Assembly (NCBI GenBank): GCA_905215115.1
Contig: CAJMOP010000016.1
Coordinates: 1 to 25,970 of the forward strand
DNA: 25,970 nucleotides
Source: an uncultured bacterium
GTDB taxonomy: Bacteria > Actinomycetota > Coriobacteriia > Coriobacteriales > Coriobacteriaceae
Direction of reading: 5' to 3'
In this document: positions 8,496 through 15,415 of the stretch, piece by piece
Numbering within the stretch: the stretch's first letter is position 1
Layout: the number at the start of each line of letters is the position of its first letter
The notes under the pieces: generated by a model
Seen by the model: the letters and a program-made list of their open reading frames with translations, nothing else
Told to the model about the DNA's origin: nothing
Database searches by the model: none
Made by a program: the position numbers and the translations under genes

Positions 8496-9485
8496 CTATG
8501 CTTGAGCGGCCAGTTCGGCCTTAGCTTTCTTCAACATGGCGTCGAGATCCTCGGAGGAATCCGAAGGAACCTTGCGGACCTCGAACTTGACGCCCTTGGC
8601 CTTGAGAGCCTCGATGGTCTTGACGTCGTCATCGCCCATGGCGACGGCGTTAGTGACGACGACCTTGCCCTTGGAGTGGGCCATGGAACCGATGTTGGCT
8701 TCCTTGATGTCGACGCCGGCCTCGATGGCCCTGAGCAGATCCTGCGGGTTCTCGAAGAGCAGCATCGCCTTGGTGTCGCCAAAGCGCGTGTCCTTGACGA
8801 CCTCGGCCATCTTCTTGATGGGCACGACGTTGGCGTGGACTCCCGGAGGGGCAGCCTGCTCGATCATGGTCTTGCGGAGCTCGTCGTGAGCAACGCCGTC
8901 GGAGACCACGATGATGCGGTTGGGGTTGATCTGCTTGGTCCACGTGGTGGCCACCTGACCATGCAGCAGACGCGTGTCGATACGGACGTGGGCGATCTTG
9001 ATGTGCCCGTCGCCGATCACCGTTCCCGGAGGAATGGCACCCGCAGGAGCAGCGGCGGCCGCAGCCGGCTTCTTCTCCTCGGGCTCCAGAGACTCGGGCT
9101 TGACGCGCACGCCGGCCTTAGCCTCAGTCACGAGATGTTTTGCGATCGCATGTGCAGTGTTCTTTGCGTCAAAGCGCTGCGAATATGCCTCGATGAGCAT
9201 AGGCAGGTTGACACCGGTGACGATAGCCCAGGAATCATGGCCCTCGATGAGACCGCTGATCTGGTTGAAGGGCGTGCCGCCCCACAGATCAACGAGGAAG
9301 AGCACCTGCTCCTGGTCCTCGAAGGAAGCGACTGCTTCCTCGACCTTGGCTCGGAAGTCGTCGGGGCCCATGCTCGGCTCGAGCGAGACCACGGCTACAG
9401 ACGGCTGATCGCCAAAGACCATCGAGCCCGTCTGCTTGATTCCAGCCGCCAAGTCACCATGGCTAGCAAGAACAATACTTACCAT
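8496..9485 (-). CDS. manL: PTS mannose family EIIAB fusion
   Basis: The ATG at 9485 is chosen (AGGAGG seven bases upstream); a GTG at 9488 is also in frame. The 329-aa cytoplasmic protein has an EIIA domain (about 1-125) with phosphorylatable His9 in VLASHGD and a conserved VDLWGGTPFNQ segment. An Ala/Pro/Glu-rich hinge (about 130-155) leads to an EIIB domain with RIDTRLLHGQV, phospho-His175. Phosphate flows from HPr to EIIA to EIIB to the sugar bound in EIIC/EIID. It is the first gene of the operon and has a 370-base AT-rich region upstream. In some bacteria proteins of this type also regulate transcription factors; nothing here shows that. Confidence 0.97.
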   Translation of the reverse strand: MVSIVLASHGDLAAGIKQTGSMVFGDQPSVAVVSLEPSMGPDDFRAKVEEAVASFEDQEQVLFLVDLWGGTPFNQISGLIEGHDSWAIVTGVNLPMLIEAYSQRFDAKNTAHAIAKHLVTEAKAGVRVKPESLEPEEKKPAAAAAAPAGAIPPGTVIGDGHIKIAHVRIDTRLLHGQVATTWTKQINPNRIIVVSDGVAHDELRKTMIEQAAPPGVHANVVPIKKMAEVVKDTRFGDTKAMLLFENPQDLLRAIEAGVDIKEANIGSMAHSKGKVVVTNAVAMGDDDVKTIEALKAKGVKFEVRKVPSDSSEDLDAMLKKAKAELAAQA

Positions 9486-9488
9486 CAC

Positions 9489-9801
9489 ATAACCTCCTTT
9501 TTGTCTACGTAATTCCTACACGACAGTTATGGAGTATAGCTGCAAATACAGCAGAATTGTTTGAAAAACTGCAAAAGGTAGCATTATTTGTTTAAACGTC
9601 TTGTTTTGTTACAAGCTGATTACATTCCAGTATTTTGGCTGATTTGCTGCTGAGGATTGATAGCTGATCTATTTACATGACCGAATTGAGCACGCTGTTC
9701 ATTATTGCCGGTTTTAAACAGACACAAATGTGCTCGGGTTGAGGCTATTTCGTTTAAACAGATGGTGCTTGACTAATGGTAAGAAATATGCTCTAGCAAA
9801 G
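9489..9801. promoter_or_regulatory. AT-rich upstream region of the man operon
   Basis: No gene is seen in this stretch, which is much more AT-rich than its surroundings. It holds two perfect GTTTAAAC octamers (9590-9597, 9752-9759) and a variant TTTTAAAC (9712-9719); the last two share the extension AAACAGA. A small inverted repeat GCTG-N6-CAGC with TGCAAATA inside lies near 9539-9553. A TATACT (minus strand, about 9534-9539) could be a -10 box about 50 bases before the start codon, but no good -35 hexamer is spaced for it. I saw no clear catabolite (cre) site or sigma-54 promoter. Confidence 0.5.
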
Positions 9802-9857
9802 TAGTCGTTGGGGACGTTCTTTAATGACTAGTCGTTTAAGAACGTCCCCAACGACTA
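9802..9857. repeat. 20-bp perfect inverted repeat with GGGGAC core downstream of hypA
   Basis: TAGTCGTTGGGGACGTTCTT (9802-9821) is exactly complementary to 9838-9857, with a 16-base spacer that itself contains GACTAGTC. It ends two bases before the hypA stop codon, so it could act as a terminator on the minus strand (the transcript ends near a T-rich arm). The GGGGAC/GTCCCC core and imperfect interior resemble REP-type palindromes mobilised by RAYT (TnpA-REP) transposases; that link is inference. Confidence 0.8.
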
Positions 9858-9859
9858 AG

Positions 9860-10288
9860 TTAGGCGATGTGGAGGGGGTTGGCGGCGTCGACGGCATCGG
9901 GGGCATCGGAGGGGCCGTCGGGGGCAGCGTCTGTCGGGTCCTCGTCGGGGGTCTCGATCTGCTTGATCATGACCTCCTGGCCCTGCAGCAGATAGGTCTC
10001 GCCGCTACCGCAATGGGGGCAGGTCTTGCCGTGCTCGACCGTCGCGTAGTCGCAGCCGCACGCCTCGCAATGCGTCACGGCCTCGACAGGCTCCACAATA
10101 AGCTCCGCGCCCTGCGCGATGGGCTTTTTATCTGCTGCCCAGCGCCAAGCGTCGAGCAGCAAGTCGGGAACGACGCCCGAGACCTCGCCCAGTAGCAACG
10201 TCACGCTCGAAACGCGACGCACGCCATGAGCGCGCGCCACATTCTCGACATCGCGAATGATGTGGTAAACGATTCCCAATTCATGCAA
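9860..10288 (-). CDS. hypA: Hydrogenase/urease nickel metallochaperone HypA
   Basis: The 142-aa protein starts MHELGIVYHIIRDVE and has the HypA zinc-finger pairs C74-x2-C77 and C90-x2-C93 (CEACGC, CPHCGS). The N-terminal Met-His-Glu supplies the Ni(II) site. The start codon is TTG at 10288 (TTG CAT GAA TTG GGA); an ATG overlapping it is in another frame. AAAGG lies about 10 bases upstream. An acidic, Pro/Ala-rich C-terminal extension of about 30 residues (from about 112) follows the normal end of the family. HypA delivers nickel to [NiFe]-hydrogenase large subunits with HypB. No other hyp or hydrogenase gene is in the window. It is separated by 193 bases from the oxidoreductase gene upstream on the same strand. 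Confidence 0.95.
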   Translation of the reverse strand: MHELGIVYHIIRDVENVARAHGVRRVSSVTLLLGEVSGVVPDLLLDAWRWAADKKPIAQGAELIVEPVEAVTHCEACGCDYATVEHGKTCPHCGSGETYLLQGQEVMIKQIETPDEDPTDAAPDGPSDAPDAVDAANPLHIA

Positions 10289-10456
10289 GGTAGAAACCTT
10301 TCAACAGCGGTTGATGCGATGTCGGCCAAACGTCAGCGAGCGGCGATCCAGGTGCCCCAGGTTGCCCCGAAACAAGGCGTCCGCTGGGCTTTTGCCCGCG
10401 GCGCCGCAGTTGAGGGGCAAGATGGAGCGCCTGGGCGCCGCGCAGCGTCGGCAGTG

Positions 10457-10478
10457 CCGCCGTTCGTTAGAACGGCGG
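10457..10478 (-). terminator. Hairpin just after the oxidoreductase stop codon
   Basis: CCGCCGTTC (10457-10465) pairs perfectly with GAACGGCGG (10470-10478) around a GTTA loop, three bases after the stop codon on the minus strand. There is no T-tract, so it may be a 3'-end stabiliser or a weak terminator. The remaining 10289-10456 interval shows no gene. Confidence 0.45.
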
Positions 10479-10481
10479 AAC

Positions 10482-13256
10482 CTAATGACCGAATTTAATC
10501 TTGATCGCGCGCTTGAGCGCGTACTTGCCGAGGCTCGGGAGCTTTTGCTCGTATTTGACCATCGTTGAGCACTCGGGGCGGTCGCGATCCAGATGGATGG
10601 CGTCGAACGCGCACTTGGTGGTGCACAGACCGCAGCCGATACACTTGTTGGGGTCGACGATCGAGGCGCCGCAGCCTAGGCAGCGAGCGGTCTCGGCGCG
10701 CACCTGTTCCTCGGTAAAGGTCTCGACGTACTCGCTAAACGGCGCGGCCTTCTCGCGTTCGCGGTCCACATGCGCAACCTCGCGGCTCGCGTTGTCGTAG
10801 CTCTCGAGCACAACGTCGTCGCGGTCGAGCGCGGTGTAGCGGCGCTGGTTGCGGCCGATGGTGAGCGTGGAGCCCGGCTGCACAAAGCGATGGATGGACA
10901 CCGCGGCCTCATGACCGGCCGCGATAGCGTCGATGGCAAAGCTGGGGCCGGTGTAGACGTCGCCGCCCACAAAGATGTCGGGTTCGGCGGTCTGGTACGT
11001 CTGCGGATCGGCAAGGGCACCCTGGCCGCGGCCGAGCTCCACCTTGGAGCCAGCCAGCAGGTCGCCCCACACAATGGACTGGCCAATCGACATGACGACA
11101 CGGTCGGCATCGACACGGCGCAAGTCGTTCTCGTCATACTCGGGCGCAAAACGGCCCTCGTCGTCAAAGACACGCGTGCAGCGCTTGAAGGTGATACCGC
11201 ACACACGACCGGCCTCGTCCAGGTGAATCTCCTTGGGGCCCCAGCCGCAGCTAATGTGCGCGCCGTCCTCAATGGCCTCGCGACGCTCCTCCTCGCTGGC
11301 AGGCATCTGGGCCTCGCTCTCCAGGCAGAACATCTCAACGTGCTCGGAACCCAGACGGCAGGCGTTGCGCGCGACGTCGATGGCCACGTTGCCGCCGCCC
11401 ACCACGATGGTGCGCCCGGGCAGCGCGTCGATCTTGCCGCTGTTGACCTCGCGCAAAAAGTCGACGGCCACGGTCACGTCCTCGGCATCCTCGCCCGGAA
11501 TACCGGCAAGGCGGCCACCCTGGCAGCCAATGGCCACGTAAAAGGCCTTAAAGCCCTGCGCGCGAAGCTCGTCGAGCGTCACATCGCGACCGACCTCCAC
11601 GCCATAGCGGAACTCGGCGCCCATCAGGCGAATGACCTCGACCTCGGCCTCGATAACGTCCTTCTGCAGCTTAAAGCTCGGAATGCCATAGGTGAGCATG
11701 CCGCCCGGGCGCTCGTTCTTCTCGAACACGACGGGCTTGTAGCCCTTCTCGGCCAGGTAGAAAGCGCAGGACAGACCGGCCGGACCGGCGCCGATGATGG
11801 CGATCTTCTGGTCGAAGCCGCCGGCACGCGTCGGGGTCACCACAGGCGGGACATAGCGAGTCGCGGCATCCAGATCGTGCTGGGCGATAAACTTCTTGAC
11901 CTCGTCGATAGCCACGGCCTCGTCCACGCGACCGCGGGTGCAGGCATCCTCGCAGCGGCGGTTGCACACACGGCCGCAGATAGCGGGCAGCGGGTTCTCG
12001 CGCTTGATGAGCGCCAGAGCCTCGTCGTAGCGGCCCTGCGCCGCAAGCTTTAAGTAGCCCTGAACGGCAACGTGAGCGGGACAAGCCGTCTTGCAGGGCG
12101 CGGTGCCAGACTCGTGCGCCTCGATGCGGTTGTCGTTGCGGTAGTTGGGCGACCACTTGGTGTGATCCCACTTGGTGGCATCGGGCAGCTCCTGGCGCGG
12201 ATACTCGGGCACGCGGCCGCCGGCCTTTTTGCTGCAGAGCTTCTGGCCCAGTTTGGCGGCGCCGGCCGGACACACCTCAACGCAGCGACCGCAGGCCACG
12301 CACTTGTCCTTCTCGACCTTGGCGACATAGGCTGAGCGCGACAGGTTGGGCGTGTTGAACAGCTGCGAAGTGCGCAGGGCGTAGCACACGTTGACGTTGC
12401 AGTTGCAGATGGCGAAGATTTTGTTCTCACCGTCGATGTTGGTGATCTGGTGCACAAAGCCGTTGTCCTCGGCCTGGCGCAGGATGTCGTAGACCTCCTC
12501 GCGCGTCACATAATGGCCGCGGTCGGTCTCGACCACGTAGTCGGCCATATCGCCCACGGCGATGCACCAATCGGCCGGGTCGTCGGCGCAGCCCTCTCCC
12601 ATCACGCGACGGCTCGCGCGGCAGCTGCAGGTGCTGGCGGCATACTTACCCTCGTATTTGTCGAGCCAATGCTCGATATGCTCGATCGGCACCGAGGTGC
12701 TCGCGGCATCGATGGCCTTCTCGACCGGAATGACATGCATGCCGATGCCGGCACCGCCAGGCGGCACCATCGGCGTGGCCTTGGACAGCGGTCCCTTGGA
12801 CGCCTGCTCAAAGAACTTAGCATAGACCGGGTGCTCCTCGAGCTGGCCCATGCGCATGTTGAGGAACTCGGCAGAACCCGGCACCAGCATGGGCAGCACC
12901 CACTGCTTGGCGCGCTCGGGGTTTTCCCAGTTGTACTCGAGCAGACCCGTGTAGCTCATGTCATCGAGCATTTTTTCGATCTGGGCCTCGGGCATGCCGG
13001 TGAGCTTGACCATCTCGGGCAGCGTATAGGGACGGCGCATCTTCATCTTGCAGAGCACTTCGGCCTGCTCGTCGGTTGCGGCCTCGGCAAACGACCAGTA
13101 CTCGTAGCCCAGCAGCTCGTCGCGGTGCAACAGGCGGTTGGTGCAGTGCTCACACAGTTTGACGATGGCCTCGCGCGGATGCTCCGGTATCGGCGGCACG
13201 AACTCCGCGCCGATATCGGGCTCGGTATAGCTAATCCCCGGTCCGTTGAGAATCAT
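10482..13256 (-). CDS. Multi-[4Fe-4S] FAD/NAD(P)H oxidoreductase (GltD-like core with ferredoxin modules)
   Basis: The ATG at 13256 (MILNGPGISYTEPD, RBS AGAAGGGA) gives 924 aa; an open frame further upstream runs across the promoter gap and is not coding. Modules in order: a Cys-rich N-terminal part with CEHC (35-38), CSCR...C...C (210-231) and ICNCNVNVC (284-291); a ferredoxin motif CVACGRCVEVCP (319-330); a GltD-like iron-sulfur region (C388, C392, C427, C431, C435, C439); an FAD dinucleotide fold IIGAGPAG (487-494); an NAD(P)H fold VVGGGNVAIDVAR (618-630); the GGDVYTGPSFAIDAIAAG flavin-site segment (764-781); and a C-terminal pair of clusters (C859, C862, C872, C875, C878, C882). It probably moves electrons between NAD(P)H and iron-sulfur partners in the cytoplasm; the substrate is unknown. 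It is divergent from the TetR gene and so probably under its control. Confidence 0.88.
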   Translation of the reverse strand: MILNGPGISYTEPDIGAEFVPPIPEHPREAIVKLCEHCTNRLLHRDELLGYEYWSFAEAATDEQAEVLCKMKMRRPYTLPEMVKLTGMPEAQIEKMLDDMSYTGLLEYNWENPERAKQWVLPMLVPGSAEFLNMRMGQLEEHPVYAKFFEQASKGPLSKATPMVPPGGAGIGMHVIPVEKAIDAASTSVPIEHIEHWLDKYEGKYAASTCSCRASRRVMGEGCADDPADWCIAVGDMADYVVETDRGHYVTREEVYDILRQAEDNGFVHQITNIDGENKIFAICNCNVNVCYALRTSQLFNTPNLSRSAYVAKVEKDKCVACGRCVEVCPAGAAKLGQKLCSKKAGGRVPEYPRQELPDATKWDHTKWSPNYRNDNRIEAHESGTAPCKTACPAHVAVQGYLKLAAQGRYDEALALIKRENPLPAICGRVCNRRCEDACTRGRVDEAVAIDEVKKFIAQHDLDAATRYVPPVVTPTRAGGFDQKIAIIGAGPAGLSCAFYLAEKGYKPVVFEKNERPGGMLTYGIPSFKLQKDVIEAEVEVIRLMGAEFRYGVEVGRDVTLDELRAQGFKAFYVAIGCQGGRLAGIPGEDAEDVTVAVDFLREVNSGKIDALPGRTIVVGGGNVAIDVARNACRLGSEHVEMFCLESEAQMPASEEERREAIEDGAHISCGWGPKEIHLDEAGRVCGITFKRCTRVFDDEGRFAPEYDENDLRRVDADRVVMSIGQSIVWGDLLAGSKVELGRGQGALADPQTYQTAEPDIFVGGDVYTGPSFAIDAIAAGHEAAVSIHRFVQPGSTLTIGRNQRRYTALDRDDVVLESYDNASREVAHVDREREKAAPFSEYVETFTEEQVRAETARCLGCGASIVDPNKCIGCGLCTTKCAFDAIHLDRDRPECSTMVKYEQKLPSLGKYALKRAIKIKFGH

Positions 13257-13349
13257 GGTTATCCCTTCTCTTGCCGCAGCCCGGCGAGACCGCAGCTCCC
13301 CTCTTTTTTTGCAGGCCGGGCATGCCCCCATGCCGTTCACCCGCCATTG

Positions 13350-13387
13350 TTGACATTGTGTCAAAAATAGTATTGACGAACCGTCAA
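13350..13387. promoter_or_regulatory. Paired 15-bp palindromes, probable TetR-family operators
   Basis: TTGACATTGTGTCAA (13350-13364) and TTGACGAACCGTCAA (13373-13387) have the same design, TTGAC(A/G)-N3-(T/C)GTCAA, and are 23 bp centre to centre, about two helical turns. They lie in the 189-base gap between the divergent oxidoreductase and tetR genes. A degenerate third site may lie at about 13401-13417 (GGCGAACGGTCAGG). TetR regulators commonly repress divergent promoters through such sites. Confidence 0.75.
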
Positions 13388-13445
13388 CAATATTCAAGAC
13401 TGTTAGGCGAACGGTCAGGCAAAAGAGGATGAAAGGCGGCAAAAC

Positions 13446-14108
13446 ATGGGCAACAACACAGCGGATATCTCTGTGGTCGATGCCGTCCCCGCATCCGAAA
13501 GCGCGGCAAAGCGCCTGACGGGCGACGAACGCCGTCGCGAGATCCTCGATGCCGTGCGCACCGTAAGCTCCGAGCTGGGCGTGTCCCACCTATCGGTATC
13601 GGCCGTGACCAAGCGAGCCGGCTGCACGCGCTCGCTGTTCTACCACTACTTCGCCGACATGGACGCCGCCGTCACCGCCGTCATGGACGAGGCAATCGAC
13701 GGTTTTATCTCCGAGCTCGAGCAGTGGAATGCCGGCCGCACCGTTGGTGATATCGAGGGCGCACTCGACACCGTCGCTCCGCTCTTTAAGCGCCTGGTCG
13801 CCAGCGGCCACGAGTTGCCGAGTACGCTCACCTCGAGCAGCGGCGCGCTCTACGGCGGCTTTCTGCACAACGTGGTCCAGCGCGTGGCTCAGTACATCTG
13901 CGACACCACCGTGGTGGACTTTGTCGCCCATCACGAGCTGCGCATCGACCATGTCTACGAGACGTTCTACACCCTCATCATGGGGTTATTGATGTATATC
14001 CGCACGCACCCCGATGTGCCCGACGAGACGGTCAAGGAGATTATCGCCTCGACGCTCCACATCGAGGGCTATACCGCCAAGTATCCGGAGCGCAAGCCCC
14101 AGAACTGA
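13446..14108 (+). CDS. TetR/AcrR-family transcriptional regulator
   Basis: The ATG at 13446 has AAGGCGG eight bases before it. The 220-aa protein has an extended N-terminus of about 25 residues, then a TetR DNA-binding domain: RRREILDAVRTVSSELGVSHLSVSAVTKRAGCTRSLFYHYFADMDAAV, whose recognition helix lies around AGCTRSLFYHYF (residues 57-68). The C-terminal ligand domain (about 90-205) is variable, as usual in the family, and no effector can be inferred. It sits divergent to the oxidoreductase gene, with paired palindromes in the gap, and 63 bases before the DUF5692-like gene on its own strand. The likely role is autoregulated local repressor or sensor of a compound handled by its neighbours. 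Confidence 0.95.
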   Translation: MGNNTADISVVDAVPASESAAKRLTGDERRREILDAVRTVSSELGVSHLSVSAVTKRAGCTRSLFYHYFADMDAAVTAVMDEAIDGFISELEQWNAGRTVGDIEGALDTVAPLFKRLVASGHELPSTLTSSSGALYGGFLHNVVQRVAQYICDTTVVDFVAHHELRIDHVYETFYTLIMGLLMYIRTHPDVPDETVKEIIASTLHIEGYTAKYPERKPQN

Positions 14109-14171
14109 CGACATTTGGCCAAACTGCCCGCGATCGGAAGAGGGGCCGCGGGCGTGTGAAAGGAGAGCAGC

Positions 14172-15179
14172 ATGCTGTTCGATGTTTGGGGTAGCAATAC
14201 CCTTATCCACTGGGTCGGCTGGGCCATGGTCTTTATTGGCCTGATCGTGCTCAACGAGGTCGGCCGCCGCACCAAGCTCGGCGCGGCCATCATCTTTGGC
14301 GTGGCTCCGCTGGCCATGACCATCTACTGCGTCGCCATCGCCATCGGCGTTTCGCAGGGTGCCGAATGGGCGCTCACCAACCCCACCCATGTGTACCAGA
14401 ACAGCTGGTTCCACTACGCCAAGGTATACGCGGCGCTGGCCGGTTGCTGGGGCTTCATTGCCATTAAGTACCAGTGGGGCAAGATCGGCAAGGCGCACTG
14501 GTTCCGCGCGTGGCCGTTTGTGATCGTCGCCATCAACATCATGATTGCCGTCGTGTCCGACTTTGAGAGCGCCTATCACTTCTTTGTCCTGGGCCAGTCC
14601 ACCTGGGTCACCTCCGAAGGTGCTACGCAGCTCGCCGGTTGGAACAACGTGTTCAACGGCATCGCCGGTATCATCAACATCTTCTGCATGACCGGTTGGT
14701 GGAGTGTCTACGCCTCCGAGGACAAGACCGACATGCTGTGGCCCGACATGACCTGGGTCTACATCATCGCCTACGACATCTGGAACTTCTGCTACACCTA
14801 CAACTGCCTGCCCACCCACTCCTGGTTCTGCGGCTTTGCACTGCTGCTGGCGCCCACCGTCGCCGCCTTTATCTGGAACAAGGGCGGCTGGATCCAGAAC
14901 CGCGCCTTTACGCTTGCTATTTGGTGCATGTTTGCCCAGGTGTTCCCGTACTTCCAGGAGGAGTCCATCTTTGTGACCCACTCCACGCTCGACCCCGGCG
15001 CCGCTACCGCGGTCTCGATCGCCGCACTGGTCGCCAACGTCGCCGCGATCATCTACATCGCCTACCGCGCCAAGAAGCTCGGCCGCAATCCCTACAAGCA
15101 GGATGTCTTTGAGGGCACCAGCGATTGGGAGAAGGCTACCGCTCGCCGTGCCAAGGTTGATTACGCGCACGCCGAGTAA
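14172..15179 (+). CDS. DUF5692-like polytopic membrane protein
   Basis: The ATG at 14172 is preceded by AAAGGAG. The 335-aa protein is rich in Trp, Tyr and Phe and has about nine hydrophobic segments (approximately residues 13-30, 37-60, 85-103, 112-130, 160-181, 190-213, 218-238, 245-262, 278-298) and a short basic cytoplasmic tail. The pattern (MLFDVWGSNTLIHWVGWAMV, NNVFNGIAGIINIFCMTGWW, YIIAYDIWNFCYTYNCLPTHSW) matches my memory of the DUF5692 family of Coriobacteriia and anaerobic Firmicutes, whose function is unknown. The conserved aromatic and acidic residues inside membrane segments suggest transport or a membrane enzyme, but nothing decides this. It follows tetR and is closed by a strong terminator, so tetR and this gene form one unit. 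Confidence 0.75.
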   Translation: MLFDVWGSNTLIHWVGWAMVFIGLIVLNEVGRRTKLGAAIIFGVAPLAMTIYCVAIAIGVSQGAEWALTNPTHVYQNSWFHYAKVYAALAGCWGFIAIKYQWGKIGKAHWFRAWPFVIVAINIMIAVVSDFESAYHFFVLGQSTWVTSEGATQLAGWNNVFNGIAGIINIFCMTGWWSVYASEDKTDMLWPDMTWVYIIAYDIWNFCYTYNCLPTHSWFCGFALLLAPTVAAFIWNKGGWIQNRAFTLAIWCMFAQVFPYFQEESIFVTHSTLDPGAATAVSIAALVANVAAIIYIAYRAKKLGRNPYKQDVFEGTSDWEKATARRAKVDYAHAE

Positions 15180-15246
15180 CATGGTTGTCGCTGTCGGCAC
15201 TTGGGCATAGGCCCGCCTGCCAGATTTTCAATCCAATGTCTCGCAG

Positions 15247-15290
15247 AGCCCCCGGAAAGCGTTTCACTCGCTTTCCGGGGGCTTTTGTCG
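15247..15290 (+). terminator. Rho-independent terminator after the DUF5692-like gene
   Basis: AGCCCCCGGAAAGCG (15247-15261) pairs with CGCTTTCCGGGGGCT (15269-15283) around a 7-base loop and is followed by TTTTGTCGTT. The stem is perfect and GC-rich. Confidence 0.95.
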
Positions 15291-15415
15291 TTGCGTCCCT
15301 ATTCATCTATTCAAAAACATGCGCATATATAAAATCGGATTTCAAATCATGCGGCGGCTCTATGGGGTCCCGTTTTTGGGTACAGTGTTGTCCCGATATT
15401 GAGCTTGGGGGATAT

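Noticed and set aside
7629..9512. Long open frame of 627 codons on the plus strand across the PTS genes
   Set aside because: It is antisense to three well-supported PTS genes with RBSs and catalytic histidines; high-GC codon use keeps the complementary frame open.
13257..13589. Open frame extending the oxidoreductase N-terminus by 111 residues
   Set aside because: It crosses the divergent promoter gap and the start of tetR on the opposite strand; the ATG at 13256 has an RBS and begins the recognisable protein.
15185..15415. 77-residue N-terminal extension of the envelope protein
   Set aside because: It would be translated across a strong rho-independent terminator and an AT-rich promoter gap; ATG 15416 has an RBS.
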